This document shows positions 22,128-33,942 of a stretch of 64,000 nt of DNA, piece by piece. The translations under genes were made by a program, and so were the position numbers. Origin of the DNA: Thalassia testudinum (taxonomy: Eukaryota; Streptophyta; Magnoliopsida; Alismatales; Hydrocharitaceae); contig JAZHRO010000003.1 in NCBI GenBank assembly GCA_037157565.1, forward strand, positions 70,682,501-70,746,500. The letters run 5' to 3'. Below the pieces are notes generated by a model. It did not search any database. It saw only the letters and a list, made by a program, of their open reading frames with translations, and was not told the origin of the DNA. Position 1 is the first letter of the stretch; each line of letters opens with the position of its first letter.

Positions 22128-22902
22128 GCAAGCTATTCCTATTATCCTGCATCGCCTTCCTCAAAAAAGGAGAGATCCAGGTACTCCTTTGATTTCTTTT
22201 TTCATCGGAGATTACACCTTTGATAGAGCACTTCAGGATTTAGGTCCATCTATTAACCTAATTCCAACTTCTCTTTACGAAAAGTTCAGATTAGGTGAAC
22301 TTTAGCCGACTTCAGTAATGCTGCAGTTAGCGGACCGTTCAGTCACAAATCTGTGCGGCATTATTGAAGATGTTATTGTTAAGGTTAAGAATTTCTATTT
22401 TCCTGTAGATTTCCTTGTCCTTGACATGGATGTACCTGAAAACTTAAGGAACACACCCATCATTTTGGGGCGTCCGTTCTTGGCTACCACTAAGGCCAAT
22501 ATCAACTATGAGAGTGGTAGCATGGAAATCACCTTTGGGGATCAGAAATTGAAATTGGATATTTTTAAGGTGATTAAGAAATTCGAGGATTGCAGATTTA
22601 TAGAGGAACTTGAGGACAACAACTTGAATATTGAAACATGTATGGCAGTTTTTGTAATCAAAAGTTCCTCCTGTTGTGATGGATCGAACTCGCAACCTTC
22701 TATGGCAAACCCACCACATTTTGAAGAAGTTATTGATTTTATTCACTTTCAACCTCTTCCTCTTGATGAATCTTCTTTAGCATCATCTTTACCCTCAATC
22801 CAAAACACACCCCTGCTCGAACTGAAGCCATTGCCAAAGAATTTGAAATATCAGTCTTTAGGACCTCAAAAGATGCTTCCTATGATTATAGTGCTAGATT
22901 AA
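22128..22902 (+). pseudogene. Protease region of O, broken
   Basis: Picks up directly after the duplicated gcaag, in register with the gag-protease junction of Y. The protease active site is degraded (the stretch at 22230-22250 reads DLGPSINLIP, with A replaced by P). A stop follows at about 22303. Open from 22318 to 22902 with IILGRPFLATTKANIN and the linker to LKPLPKNLKYQSLG. The activity is presumed lost. Confidence 0.8.
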
Positions 22903-24300
22903 CTATGGAGCAGGAGATTAAACTGATCAAGGTTTTAAAGGAACACAAGGAGGCAATTGGTTGGACCATTCATGACTGTAGGGGGATCGAGCCATCTTAC
23001 TACAATCATGGAATATTCTTGGAAGATGGATCCCACCCTTCTCACCAAATGCTAAGGAGATTAAACCCTAATATGTGAGAAGTGGTCAAGAAGGAAATTA
23101 TCAAGTGGCTCGATGTAGGAATCATTTATCTGATCTCTGATAGTCCTTGGGTAAGTCCCGTGCAAATTATTCCAAAGAAAGCCAGGATTACCATTGTAAC
23201 TAATGAGAAAGGAGAATCTGTCACAACTCATTCAGCTTCTTCTTAAAGGGTTGTATTGATTACAGGAAGCTGAACATAGCCACAAAAAAGGATCATTTCC
23301 CATTGCCCCTTATCGATCAAATCCTTGAAAGACTAGCCGATCAGAAGTACTTCTATTTCCTAAACAGTTACTTGGGATACAATCAAGTCCCTATCCATCC
23401 TGAGGATCAGGAAAAAATGACTTTCACCTGTCCCTATGGAACCTTTGCTTTCCGTAGGATGCCATTCGGCTTATGCAATGCACCCGCAACTTTTCAAAGG
23501 TGTATGCTAGCCATATTCTCTGACATGGTGGGAGAGTTTATGGAAGTCTGCATGGATGATTTCTCTATTTTCAGAGAATCATTTGATTCTTGCCTGGCTA
23601 ATCTTGAAGCGATCCTTAAAAGAAGCGTCAAAATAGGACTGGTCTTTAGTTGGGAAAAGAGTCATTTCTTGACACAAGAAGGCATTGTCTTGGGTCATGT
23701 AATCTCTAAACGAGGAATCGAAGTTGACAAAGCTAAGGTTGATGCTATCTCTAAACTTCCTCCTCCCACATCTATCAAACAAATTCGATCACTTCATGGC
23801 CATCTGCAGTTCTATAGGATGTTCATCAAGGACTTCTCTAAGGTTTCTCACCCTCCGAGCAACCTTCTCACCAATGATACGCCATTTGATTTCATAGAAT
23901 CATGCCATAAGGCATTTGATTTTCTTGAAATGGTAGTCACTTATGCTCTGGTGTTGCAACCACCAGTTTGGATAGCCCCATTTGAGATCAAGACCGACGC
24001 TTCTGATTTTGCAGTCTGGGCTATTTTGGGTCAGTGGATTGATAGGAAGCCCTCTGTTATTTACTATACTAGCAAAACTCTGGATGAGGCCCAGAGGAAT
24101 TACACTGTTACTGAGAAGGAATTGATAGTTGTAGCATTTACTTTAGAGAGATTCAGGGCTTATCTCTTTAGGTCTCATGTCATAATATATACCGACCACT
24201 TGGCTTGAGACATCTTTTGGCCAAAAAGGATGCCAAACCCTAGCTTATTTGATGGATTCTTCTGCTTCAAGAATTTGATCTTGAAATCAAAGATAAACCT
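22903..24300 (+). pseudogene. Reverse transcriptase-RNase H of O, mostly open
   Basis: The RT start (22903-23302) has stops and frameshifts. From 23303 to 24208 a 301-codon frame covers the RT palm (FAFRRMPFGLCN, catalytic VCMDDFSIF intact), thumb, and RNase H ([29 protein letters not shown]). A 1-base loss near 24205 ends it. The next codons in the proper frame reach AKP and the UAG shared with Y. It is odd that the older copy keeps the MDD box that the younger one has lost. Confidence 0.82.
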
Positions 24301-25704
24301 ATGGCACAAAATGTGGTGGTGGATCATCTTCCGAGACTTCTGAGTGATTCTTCTCCTTCGGATATTCCGATTGCTGATACTTTTTCTGATGAGACCATCC
24401 TTGTAGTATCATGTGTCGAAACCCCGTGGTTTGTTCATGTTGTAAATTATTTGGCTGTTGGTTAAATCCCTCAAGATTGGACTAGGAAACAACTAGATAG
24501 CCACAAATCTGAGGCCAAATATTACTTCTGGGAGGACCCTGAACTGTATCACATCGACTCTGATTAGATTATCCGTCGATGTGTTCCAGGGAATGAATTC
24601 AAAAGTATACTCGAGTTCTACCAAGCATCTGTGTGTGGTAGACATTTCTCTAGCAAAAATATGACTGCAAAGACTTTTCAATCCAGATTCTATTTGTCGT
24701 CTTTATTCAAGGATGCCTAGGAATTGTCGAGGTCGTGTTCTTGATGCCAGCCACTGGGGAGCATAACTGAGAGAGACATGATGCCTCTAAATCCGATTCT
24801 TTTTGTCGAAATCTTCGGTGTTTGGGGCATCAATTTCATGGGACCCTTCCTCCCTTCATTTGGACACCAGTATAATCTTATCGCTGTTGATTACGTGTCC
24901 AGGTGGTCGAGGCTATTCCCACCAGAACCAATGACCATAAGGTTGTCATCGATTTCATCAAGAACATCTTCAGTCGGTTCGGGATTCCGAGGACCATCAT
25001 CGGCGATGGTGGTACTCACTTCACTAATGCCCAGTTCTGTAATTTACTGGAAAAATATGAGGTAAATAATAGAATCTCCACACCTTACCAACCCCAGACG
25101 AATGGATAGGCTGAGATCTATCGGAAAATCAAGAATATTTTTCAGAAAATGGTTAGGCCTAATCGTAAATACTGAACTCAAAAGCTTGAGGATGCTCTTT
25201 GGGCCTACCGTATGGCATACAAAATGCCTATCAACATGTCACCATTTCGTCTGGTGTATGGAAAGGCATGCCATTTACTCGTAGAAATTGAACATAGGGC
25301 ATTTTGGGCAATCAAGTAGTGTAATCTGGCTTTGAGTTTAGCTAGAAAGACCAGGAAACTCCAACTATATAAGTTGAAGGAACTTAGAAATGACGCGTAC
25401 AATAATGCAAAGATCTACAAGGCTCGAACCAATGCTCTTCATGACCAATTGATATCTTGCAAGAGCTTTGAGCCAAACTACATGGTTTGGCTCTTTGATT
25501 CTCAACTTAAGCTCTTTCCTAGCAAACTTAAGTCAAAATGGAACAGCCCATTCATCATAGATCAGATATTTCCAAATGGGGTTGTTCAGATCTCTGACCT
25601 AAAGATGGGTAATTTATTTAAAGTCAGCGGTCAATGTCTGAAGCCTTTTATTGACCGTATTGTTCAAAAACCCATCTCAGACTCGGTTGCTCTAAGCACA
25701 TTGT
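24301..25704 (+). pseudogene. Integrase of O, broken
   Basis: The zinc domain (about 24560-24770) and core are recognisable in short pieces: [17 protein letters not shown] (first D replaced by N), [14 protein letters not shown], and STPYQPQTNG followed by a stop and AEIYR. The C-terminal domain is open at 25332-25706 (KSKWNSPFIIDQIFPNGVVQI). Many stops. Confidence 0.8.
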
Positions 25705-26224
25705 GATTACCTTGGCTAGACCTCGCCTAGCTGATGGCATTAAACTCAGCAGTTGTACAGTCTGACTTAGAGCTGACCCGAGCATCATATTCAGGTGATA
25801 TCTTCTACATTCTACCCTTCCTTTCAACTCTTTTATTCTCAATGCGGCCATTGATCAGTTAGGCATGGGGTGGTGGATTAATTTCTAAATCATTTTGTCA
25901 GCTCTGTGGAATTCTTGTAAATTCTATTTTTCTTATATATATATAATTGGATTAGGAAAGAATACTTGGACATTAGGACATTTCAATCTTAAAAAATATT
26001 ACATTAGGATCTAAACACTATGACCCTTCAGGTCTTTGGGCCTAATCAGCCCAGGTATCCACTAAAATGTGGATTTGTTAATTGAGTTCTCGCCATCCTG
26101 AATCCTATTTCAATTTGATTAAATAAGTTGAGGTGATAACTGCATGACTTATCAACCCACCCTCTGATTTGAGGGAACTTTAAGTCTAAGCATCTACACA
26201 CTATTCGCACTAACTCGTTGCTCG
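25705..26224 (+). other. 3' noncoding region of O, left part
   Basis: Aligns with 15479-16005 of Y. No gene. It ends where LINE A is inserted; acgatttt at 26225-26232 is the left target duplication. Confidence 0.7.
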
Positions 26225-26239
26225 ACGATTTTTTTTGAA

Positions 26240-26275
26240 ACATTGAGGATTGCTATCATGAGTCGATAGCAATCC
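26240..26275 (-). other. 3'-terminal hairpin of LINE A
   Basis: The arms gattgctatc and gatagcaatc enclose a short loop directly before the A tail of LINE A. LINE B has a counterpart at 53680-53705. Confidence 0.65.
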
Positions 26276-26306
26276 GGAGGGTAATAAATTTCATATCAAA
26301 AAACTA

Positions 26307-29300
26307 TTACAAGAAAGAAGCCCAACTATGTATGATAGACCGATACTCCTTTACAATATTCTCACATCTCATTGATCTCTCCTGAAAAAGTTTATCATTA
26401 CGTGCCCTCCACACACACCACAAAATGGCTGCCATAGCCCCCAAGGGTCGACCAGGAGTGATGAACCTCTGCCATACAGAATCCCAAGAGGGGAGGGGTT
26501 CTAAGCAAACCAACATCCAAATCTTGTCCGCGATCAAACAAGAGGAGAAAAAGTGTGAAGCACTATCAGAATGTAACCCACACAGAGGGTAGGCATTTAG
26601 AACAGTTCCCAGCCTTCTGTGTCTCAGATCGCTAGTGATCAACCCTACTCGTTTGCAGAGCCATAGAAATATATGAAGCTTCAAAGGAACTCTGAGAAGC
26701 TAGATCTTTCTGTCAACAGGGTCCCATTCCACCTCACTATTGGCTCTAATAACTTTCTCATACGCTTGCTTCATTGAAAAATTGCCCTGCCAACAGTAAG
26801 TATCCGTCTCATTACTCACAAGTTGCATTTGCTGTAGACTTGCCATCAGTTTCTGCCTCTCCTCCCACAGTCGAGTGCCCAGTTTGCATTGTTGCAGCCC
26901 TTCCAACCACCAGCATCCCTCTGCCTGAGACCACAAATTGCTAACTATGGCTTCCTTATCTGCAGTAGCATCATACACCCATGGGTAGGTCACTTTCAGC
27001 AGGCCCATGTTAGACCATTGCTCATTCCATAAGCTGAAGTTTCTGCCATCTTCGAGCTTAGGTTGCAGCAGGTGCCAATAGCTGGTAACTGTAGTAATCA
27101 CTGCTCACCAAAAGGGAGAAGGCTTCTTTGGCTGAAGCCTTTGCAAACTGCTATTAGAACCACCATAGCTGTCCCTGATCAGATCATCCATCAGCCCCTC
27201 CTTGCAATCCAAAATCCTGATGGCCCATTTCAGCAACAAGGCTTCAATGAATTCTTTAAGTGCTTTAATTCCCAACCCCCCAATCTCCTTTGGTCTGCAG
27301 ATACAATTCCATCTGATGGGTTGCATGAATCCGCCCTCATGACCGGCACCCTTCCAGAAAAATCTCTTTCTCATAACATCCAATCTCTTCCAAATACATT
27401 TAGGGGCCTTAAAAATGCTAAAAAAGAAAATCGGTATGGTTGTAATGACTGAATTGAGTAGGATTAATCTTCCACCTTTGGAAAGGAATTTACTACTCCA
27501 ACCCTTCAGCTTTCCAGACACCCTCTCAAAAAGAACATTCCAATTTGATTTTTTCAGTTTTGTGGCCCTCAGAGGTAGTCCAAGGTATCTCAATGGCAAT
27601 TTAGCATGGGGTGACCCCACTACACCCTCCAACTCCATCTGCTCCTGCTCACTCATGCGAAAGCAAATCAAAATCGACTTATCCTTGTTCAAACATATGC
27701 CTGAAATGTCACCAAATATCTTTACCAATAACCCAGAGCATGTGCCTCAGATTGGACCCTTCCACAAAGAACACCGTGTCGCTTGCATATTGTAAAATGG
27801 GGGCCAGGTTTTCCCTATGAGACAGCGAATACCCTTTAATACTTCCCACCTCAGCCAATTTGCAAGCATACCTTGCAAGCCCATCCATCGCAAGGTTAAA
27901 AATCAATGGGTCTAGAGGACATCCTTGTCTAACCCCACGCTGAGGTTGGATCCAGGCTCCACATGGCTTTCCATTGACCAAAGGAGAAAAAGAAGCCGTA
28001 GTGATACAGCATTTCATCCATTAGATCCAGAGGGGGGAAAACCTCTTCCTCTAAATATCTCCCAAAGGTACGACCAAGAGAGCGAATCATAGGCTTTCTG
28101 GAAATCCACTTTCCACATGAAGGCCTTGCACTTCCTTCAATGCCATCCATTAACCTTTTCCTGAGCCAGTATAAAGGATTCTTGAAGTGATCTGTTGGGT
28201 AAGAAAGCAGCCTGTACTGGATGAATCAGGTCCTGTAGAACAACTCTCAGCCTATTAGCCAAGGTCTTGCTGATGATAAGGTAGATGGAGTTTGAGAGGG
28301 AAATCAGCTTGAAATCTGAAAATTGCTCTGCCCCCATTGATTTTGACAAAAGAAAAAGTTAGGACTTGTTAATCCTCTCAAAACCGGCATTTCCCACCTC
28401 AGATTCTCTGATAACATCCATCACCTCCTTACCCACCACACTCCACATCTCCTTGTAAAATAAAACTTGTATTCCATCAGGGCCCGGAGAGCCTTCCACA
28501 TTTAGTTCATTGATTGCCTACAGGGTCTCCTGTTCAGTAATAGGTGCAGTCAAGTGCTCAGCCTGTTCACTTGTCACCCTAGGACCCTCCCATCCTGCCA
28601 TTCTCCATTTCCCCCTCTTAGGTGCTCGAGATGCCCCTCTAAAATATTTGATGGCTTCAGTTTTAATCTCCTGATCAGAAGAGACCCTATGTCCCCCACA
28701 TAGAATAGAGGAAATAAAATTAGCACGTCTCCGAGAACTAGCTGCAAGATGAAAAAACTTTGCATTGCATCCCCCTCCTTAAGCCATAGCTGCCTGAATC
28801 TCACCCTCAAATTGATTTCTTGTTTTAGGTCTTCATCAAGAACAACGCCCTGCCACATTTTTCTTTCAGCCAACTCATCTTCAGATAAACGACCAGCTTC
28901 TTCCTTGGAGTCCAGCTCCTAAATTTTACTCAAAGCTTCCCTTCTCCTCTACCTCCTCAGCAAGCCAACAGTAGATCCATACTCCTTTAAGACCATGTGC
29001 AAGCCAACCAACTTGGCTGACAGCCTGACAATAGCAGACCCCTGCACCTCTTTAGCTCTCCACCAAGAGCTGATCATCTGGTAAAAGCTCAGTTCATACA
29101 TCCATGAACGTTTCATTTTGAAGTAGGATCCAACTTGTGTTTCTTCCCCACTGTCCCATACCAAAGGGGTATGATCTGAAAAGGGTCGGCTCAACCCACT
29201 CACATTCGACAGTTGAAATCTAACAAGGATGTCCACATTCCCAAAGAATCTATCAAGCCTGGATGCCAGCCCGTTTCCATTGCGGCAAGCCACTCCAGAG

Positions 29301-29835
29301 GAAGGATATTCATTCAACTACAGAGATTGAAACATCATCTGAAATCGAATAGTCGAACTGTTGTGCTTCCATTTAGCCTATCAGCCCCTATTAACACATA
29401 ATTAAAATCCCCACCCGTCAGCCACATTCCCCCCTACACCAACTCAGCCACCGCAGACCACTCCTCTGATAGCTCCTACCTGGCAGATGCAATACAAGGA
29501 CCATATACTCCAGTAATCCAAATATATTCCTACCGCTGGTGAATCTGAAATTTGCATGTCAGCATATGTCTGGCTTTGTGAACCTCCAAACACTGAGCCC
29601 ACCTCTTCCTCCACCAAATAGCAATGCAGCCTGACCTCCCATGTGCATTAGTTTGCACAAAATCATTCATCCCTAAAGCTATCAAGTCGGACCACAGCCT
29701 ATCAGAATTACCTTCAATGTGTGTCTCTTGAATGAGTGCACAATCGATTCCCCATTCTCTCAAATATCTCATCAAGGATGCCCTCCGACTTTTGTCGTGC
29801 AACCCACGCACGTTCCAAGTGAGGATTCTCATCAA
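26307..29835 (-). pseudogene. LINE A ORF2: endonuclease-RT, broken
   Basis: It begins MRILTWNVRGLHDKS at 29835, the APE-type endonuclease start, with ALIQETH and, at 29317-28949, the closing motif SDHTPLVW. RT pieces follow: HPVQAAFLPNRSL (28349-28137) and GVRQGCPLDPLIFNLAMDGLA (28017-27709). The catalytic box reads LQYASDTVFF where family members have YADD, so one catalytic aspartate is serine. RYLGLPL and the thumb lie at 27728-27105. A zf-RVT-like Cys/His domain (PLCGLHSDSASHFFSSC) is at 26684-26307. Several frameshifts and stops. In an active copy the product nicks target DNA and copies the LINE RNA. Confidence 0.87.
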
Positions 29836-31275
29836 TCCTCATTGGATCCCTCTCTCCTGAGTGAATGGCATTTGCACACTTGCATGACCTTTGCAACCTC
29901 ATCTTCATCCATCCGTATAATAGCCTTTTATTTTCTCGGTCGCAGGCTATACGGTGATCTCCCCTTACCCTTCTTTGCATGAGATCCCCCTTCACATTTA
30001 TGGTCTTCTTTCTCTCCAGGTCCTGTTGATCCTTTACAGACCCAGGCTGCATGTCCAGATTCCCCTGCTCCTCATTCTCCACACCAACTGACAGTACATC
30101 CCCTTCCACCATGGACGATGGTTCTGTCATTTCCCCTCTGCCCAGTTCCTCCATTTCTTCATTCTGAAGCCCCCTCATTTCCCCATCATAGTAGTCTTTA
30201 CAAGCCTCGGCAATTTGGGGTTCATCGCCATGAGCTGTGTACAACTCCTGAGTAGTCGCCTCCTTATCAGTTGTAGATCCAGGCGACTTAAATTGCATTG
30301 CTATAGTATCCCCCACCAAGAATTTCAGCCTCAACATATAGGAGCTTCCACCACACCTCAAAATCAGACTGTCGGGTATAGAGCCAACGATGAAGACATC
30401 AACCTTCACACTCAACAGACGTCCATTCCCCTCCAGTAGTCCGACGACCGCGTCCTCTGCCACTGATGCAAAGCTTGAGATCATCGTCAACACAACCTCC
30501 TTTGACCTCAAATGTAGAGGCAGACCCTCGATGTAGGGTTTTCTCGACCTACTCCCCACTCTCTGGGTCGGTCTCTCTGGCAAGGCTCCATCAAAAGGAG
30601 AAACCAATCTCCAGATCACCGTGCAGCCATCACTACAAGATGTTTGAAAATGCAACTTCTCGACATCCCCCATTCCCAACCCAAAGAGAATAAAGCATGT
30701 ATTAATAGAAAAGAAATCTGGCATGAGTTGGTCGAGAGGGATAGAGAGGTTACTAGGGTGCGAACACTCTTCGCCGACGGTATTCCAGAGATAACCTCCC
30801 CCACCAGAGCTCCACACAAGGCCATCTCCGTAGCTTTGATGTTCTCCATCATCGGCACCTCCACATCAGCCACAAGCCCTCTCGATTTATGCAAAGATGG
30901 GGGTGGAGGGGGAATCTGAGTAGCCCTAGAATTCAAATTTCACGAGCTCAGGAAAAGGCCATTACTCCTCGGTCCCGCCCAACTTCTACATGAATCCCTT
31001 TTGTGACCGAAACCTCCACATTCCAGACAAACCACAGGGAATCGGCAGGTGGCCGCCATATGTCCCTGTCGTCGGCAGCGGAAACACAGAACCTTGCTGA
31101 GAAGCTTTGTTCCCCTTCTATCAAACCACCTTGCCTCCATCCCCCTTTTGCTGTAAGCAGTAGATTCCCCCCGCACCTTCCTCCTCCAACCATTACGCCT
31201 CCAAATATGCCAACCTTCCCCCTCCCTACTCCCGCCAGCCATTGCCCCTAAGCCGCCTGCCGTTGGGATAGCCAT
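29714..31275 (-). pseudogene. LINE A ORF1: CCHC nucleic-acid-binding protein, broken
   Basis: The first segment (31275-30940) has two zinc knuckles, CFRCRRQGHMAATC and CLECGGFGHKRDSC. After a stop, other frames carry the remainder (30936-30616 and 30817-29714). Knuckles near the N-terminus followed by a larger domain is an order known from some monocot-type LINE ORF1 proteins. These bind the element RNA. The end overlaps the start of ORF2. Confidence 0.75.
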
Positions 31276-31305
31276 CCTCCAGTCTTGGCAGCCCTAGTTG
31301 CCAAG

Positions 31306-32180
31306 ACGATTTTAATGGAAATTGGGTAGCTAATGACCCTTCTAGGGTGGTATGGCTGGCAAATTATCATGGCTAACAGCCCATAGGTAGGTTGTCCAGA
31401 GCCAAGCCACTGAACCATTCTTTTCCTGCTGTCTTTAGGTAAATCTTAGACTAGGGAAGCCACCTACTTAAAAAAAATAGTAAAAGAAAAAGAAAGTCCA
31501 AAAAGAAAATAAGAAAATAAAAAGAAAATAAAAGGAGAAAATAGAAAAAAGCCACACTTCATCACACGAGTATGGTTGGCAAGTTATCGTGGGCAACAGC
31601 CCAATGGTAGGTTGTCCAGATCCCAGCTTAAGAAATGCACGTTTAATTCCTAAAACACTTATGAAGAAGCGGAGAAGTAGAATAAGCTAGGGAGATATAC
31701 AATGGATTCACCCTTGTATTGACCCCATAAAAAGTAAAAGCAGGGAGAAAGCTACCAGTCATATAGATACACCTTTTGGTAGAATTCTTTCTAAGGTCAC
31801 TTAGGGATGTAGAAACTTGAAGTCCATTCTAATTGTTGATCAGCGAGTCTATCACATTCACAAAAAGATTCTTAGAACTTAGGGTTCACATCAAGTCTTG
31901 GGTGGGTTGAGTGGCCGAAGAAAGCTGCTCTGTAACCCTAAACTCAAAAATCAAGAAAAAAAAGGTGAAAAAGAGATCCTTCTTTGAATAAGGTGAGGTC
32001 TTGAGGTAGTCTACATTTTGGCAGATACCTTGGTGTTGTTGTGTCTTAGAAAGTTCAGGTCTGATGTAAAAAAATTTCTTATTGTTGAAAATGACTTTTG
32101 TCCGAGTAATCCAATCCTAATTCTTTTATGAATAGCATGTAGTTTTTGCTAGGGAGTAGCAAAAGATAGGGATGGGGGTA
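31306..32180 (+). other. 3' noncoding region of O, right part, with PPT
   Basis: Starts with the right target duplication of LINE A. Contains two copies of a roughly 55-bp unit (31351-31406, 31571-31626) as in Y, A-rich stretches, and the PPT aaagatagggatgggggta at 32162-32180. Confidence 0.7.
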
Positions 32181-33942
32181 TGATGTGGATACATCAAAAT
32201 AGCCAAAAATGTCAGTTAATGCATGTTCTTAGTGTCATATTAGCATCATGCATTGTAAATATTGCATTACTTGCACAATCATGCATTTAGATCAAATTGT
32301 ATAAATTGCATAGTAATTGTCTCCTTTTATAGCCAGGGACAGGACAACTTTTAATCGGGGCCTCGGATCGAAGATCCAGCTGTACGGATCTGATCAGGGT
32401 GACGATTGGAGTTCAACAACTCCAAGATCACCCTGATCAGACATCCATAGCACCAGATATAGTCCGAGGAACCCTAGATATCAAGGGCCAAGATGGTGCC
32501 AAACCGTACTTCAGATGACAAATCCAACCGCATAGATGGGTTTGGATCAATAATCGTAGCCTAACGACATGAAAATCAGTCCAATCCGACATCCGTGGCA
32601 CCATCTACAACACACAGAAGATGGATGGCTATGATGGTGCCACATGGTGCCATCTCAGCTGCCCAACCAGCCCTAAGACCCACCACTGCATCTCCAAGGG
32701 CTCTTCATCCTAGGATCCTAGCCGTTGGATCTTGATCCAATGGCCAGGAATTACTCAAATGCGCTGCTCTCATCTTCATAAGGCATAAGCCATGGACGAT
32801 CTGGGCCGTTGGATCTTGATCCAACTGGCACAGGAGCACGTGCCTAATTCCTAAACGCGACAAAAATCCTCCTGCAGCACAGCCATCATGCAACTATGGG
32901 TGAGACGCGAGGCGCACGTTCGAAACACAGTGCATCTCAAATCAGGTGCTAGTGCAGGAGCAGGCACCATTCAGCCGTCAGATGGCGATCGGGCTGGCAA
33001 GGAGCGGAGATGTGGCACGTGGAAGAGCTTTGAGTTGTGTACACGTACAATGACATGCTTCTTCATGCCCCATCACATGCACAGGCGCGCAGTTAGGCGA
33101 AGCTGAAGCAGGTGAGGAGAGATCTGAGCTGTGCGATCGTTGAGATTTCTTGGACATGGGTGGGCGTTGAGTGCATAGACGGCAAGGAGGCGGTCATGCG
33201 CAGGAAGCTGCGGTGACATGGGGTCTTTAGTGATGCTTAAATCCATCACTAAGGACCCCCTCATTTAATCTTTTAACTATGTAATCAACAAATTGCCCCC
33301 TATCCTTGCAACTATAATAGGAGACCCCTACCCTACGAAATTCTCATCCCTTCCTTCACCTCTCTCCCTCCCCAAAGCTCAAGCGAAGCTTGTCCCACAC
33401 TTGGGATGCTACTCTAGAGCCAAATCCAAGTTTTCTCACCCCCATTTCGAAAGTGGATCTCTCGATGATGACGATGTGCTGCCTCGTTCCCACTTTTTCC
33501 TGCTTCATCCTCCTCCTTCCAGCTCCGTCCTTCGTCTTCCAGGCGTTACTCTGTTCGGCTCGTCCTTCGACCATTCATCGAGGAGGATAACATCTCTCTC
33601 ACTTCTGTTTAATTGCTTTCTAGAATAGAATTTCCAGAATTTTAGTTGTAATCATTTCCTGCTTTCTAATTGTAAGAACAATGTTATTTTATCAAGTGAT
33701 AGTTCTCTCTCCCTCTCTTTCTTATTGTATATATCCATTCCATTGTAATTATCTCATTTTCAAATAAAAATACAAAAAAATATAAGTGCAGATTGAAGAT
33801 CGACAGCCTCCTCGTGTTCAACCCAGAATTTCTGTATGAATTTCGGTAAAATTTTATCTTTCGACGAATTACTTCACAAATCAGACTACAACGACGGGTT
33901 TTTCTAAACCAACTTTGATCTCATAGTTTTCCGATACCAACA
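32181..33942 (+). repeat. 3' LTR of O
   Basis: Starts tgatgtggatacatc after the PPT and ends gataccaaca. Has the U3 inverted repeat at 33221-33260 in clean form (gtctttagtgatg / catcactaaggac), a TATA-like tataatag at 33313, and palindromes near 32722. It is followed directly by an LTR half repeat. Confidence 0.87.

Larger units (their letters stand above)
26233..31305 (-). mobile_element. L1-type LINE 'A', near full length
   Basis: It runs on the minus strand, with its 5' end near 31305 and a short A tail near 26233. The 8-bp target duplication acgatttt lies at 26225-26232 and 31306-31313. Y shows the uninterrupted site. It encodes ORF1 with two CCHC knuckles and ORF2 with endonuclease, RT and zf-RVT domains, all with stops or frameshifts. 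At about 5.07 kb it is close to full length for plant L1 elements, which move by target-primed reverse transcription. Confidence 0.92.
1849..33942 (+). mobile_element. Athila-type Gypsy element 'O', with nested insertions
   Basis: Order on the plus strand is 5' LTR (1849-3635), tRNA-Asp-type PBS (3639-3656), leader, gag (4865-6960), protease to integrase (22128-25704), 3' noncoding region, PPT and 3' LTR (32181-33942). Removing the Y and LINE A insertions leaves about 11.8 kb, close to the 11.6 kb of Y without its own insertion. Stops and frameshifts occur throughout the coding region. Athila elements are plant Ty3/Gypsy elements. No clean target duplication is visible, because the right LTR runs straight into tandem and inverted LTR fragments. 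Confidence 0.85.

Noticed and set aside
33221..33260. Separate MITE insertion
   Set aside because: It is in all LTR copies of the family at the same position without flanking duplication, so it is part of the LTR.
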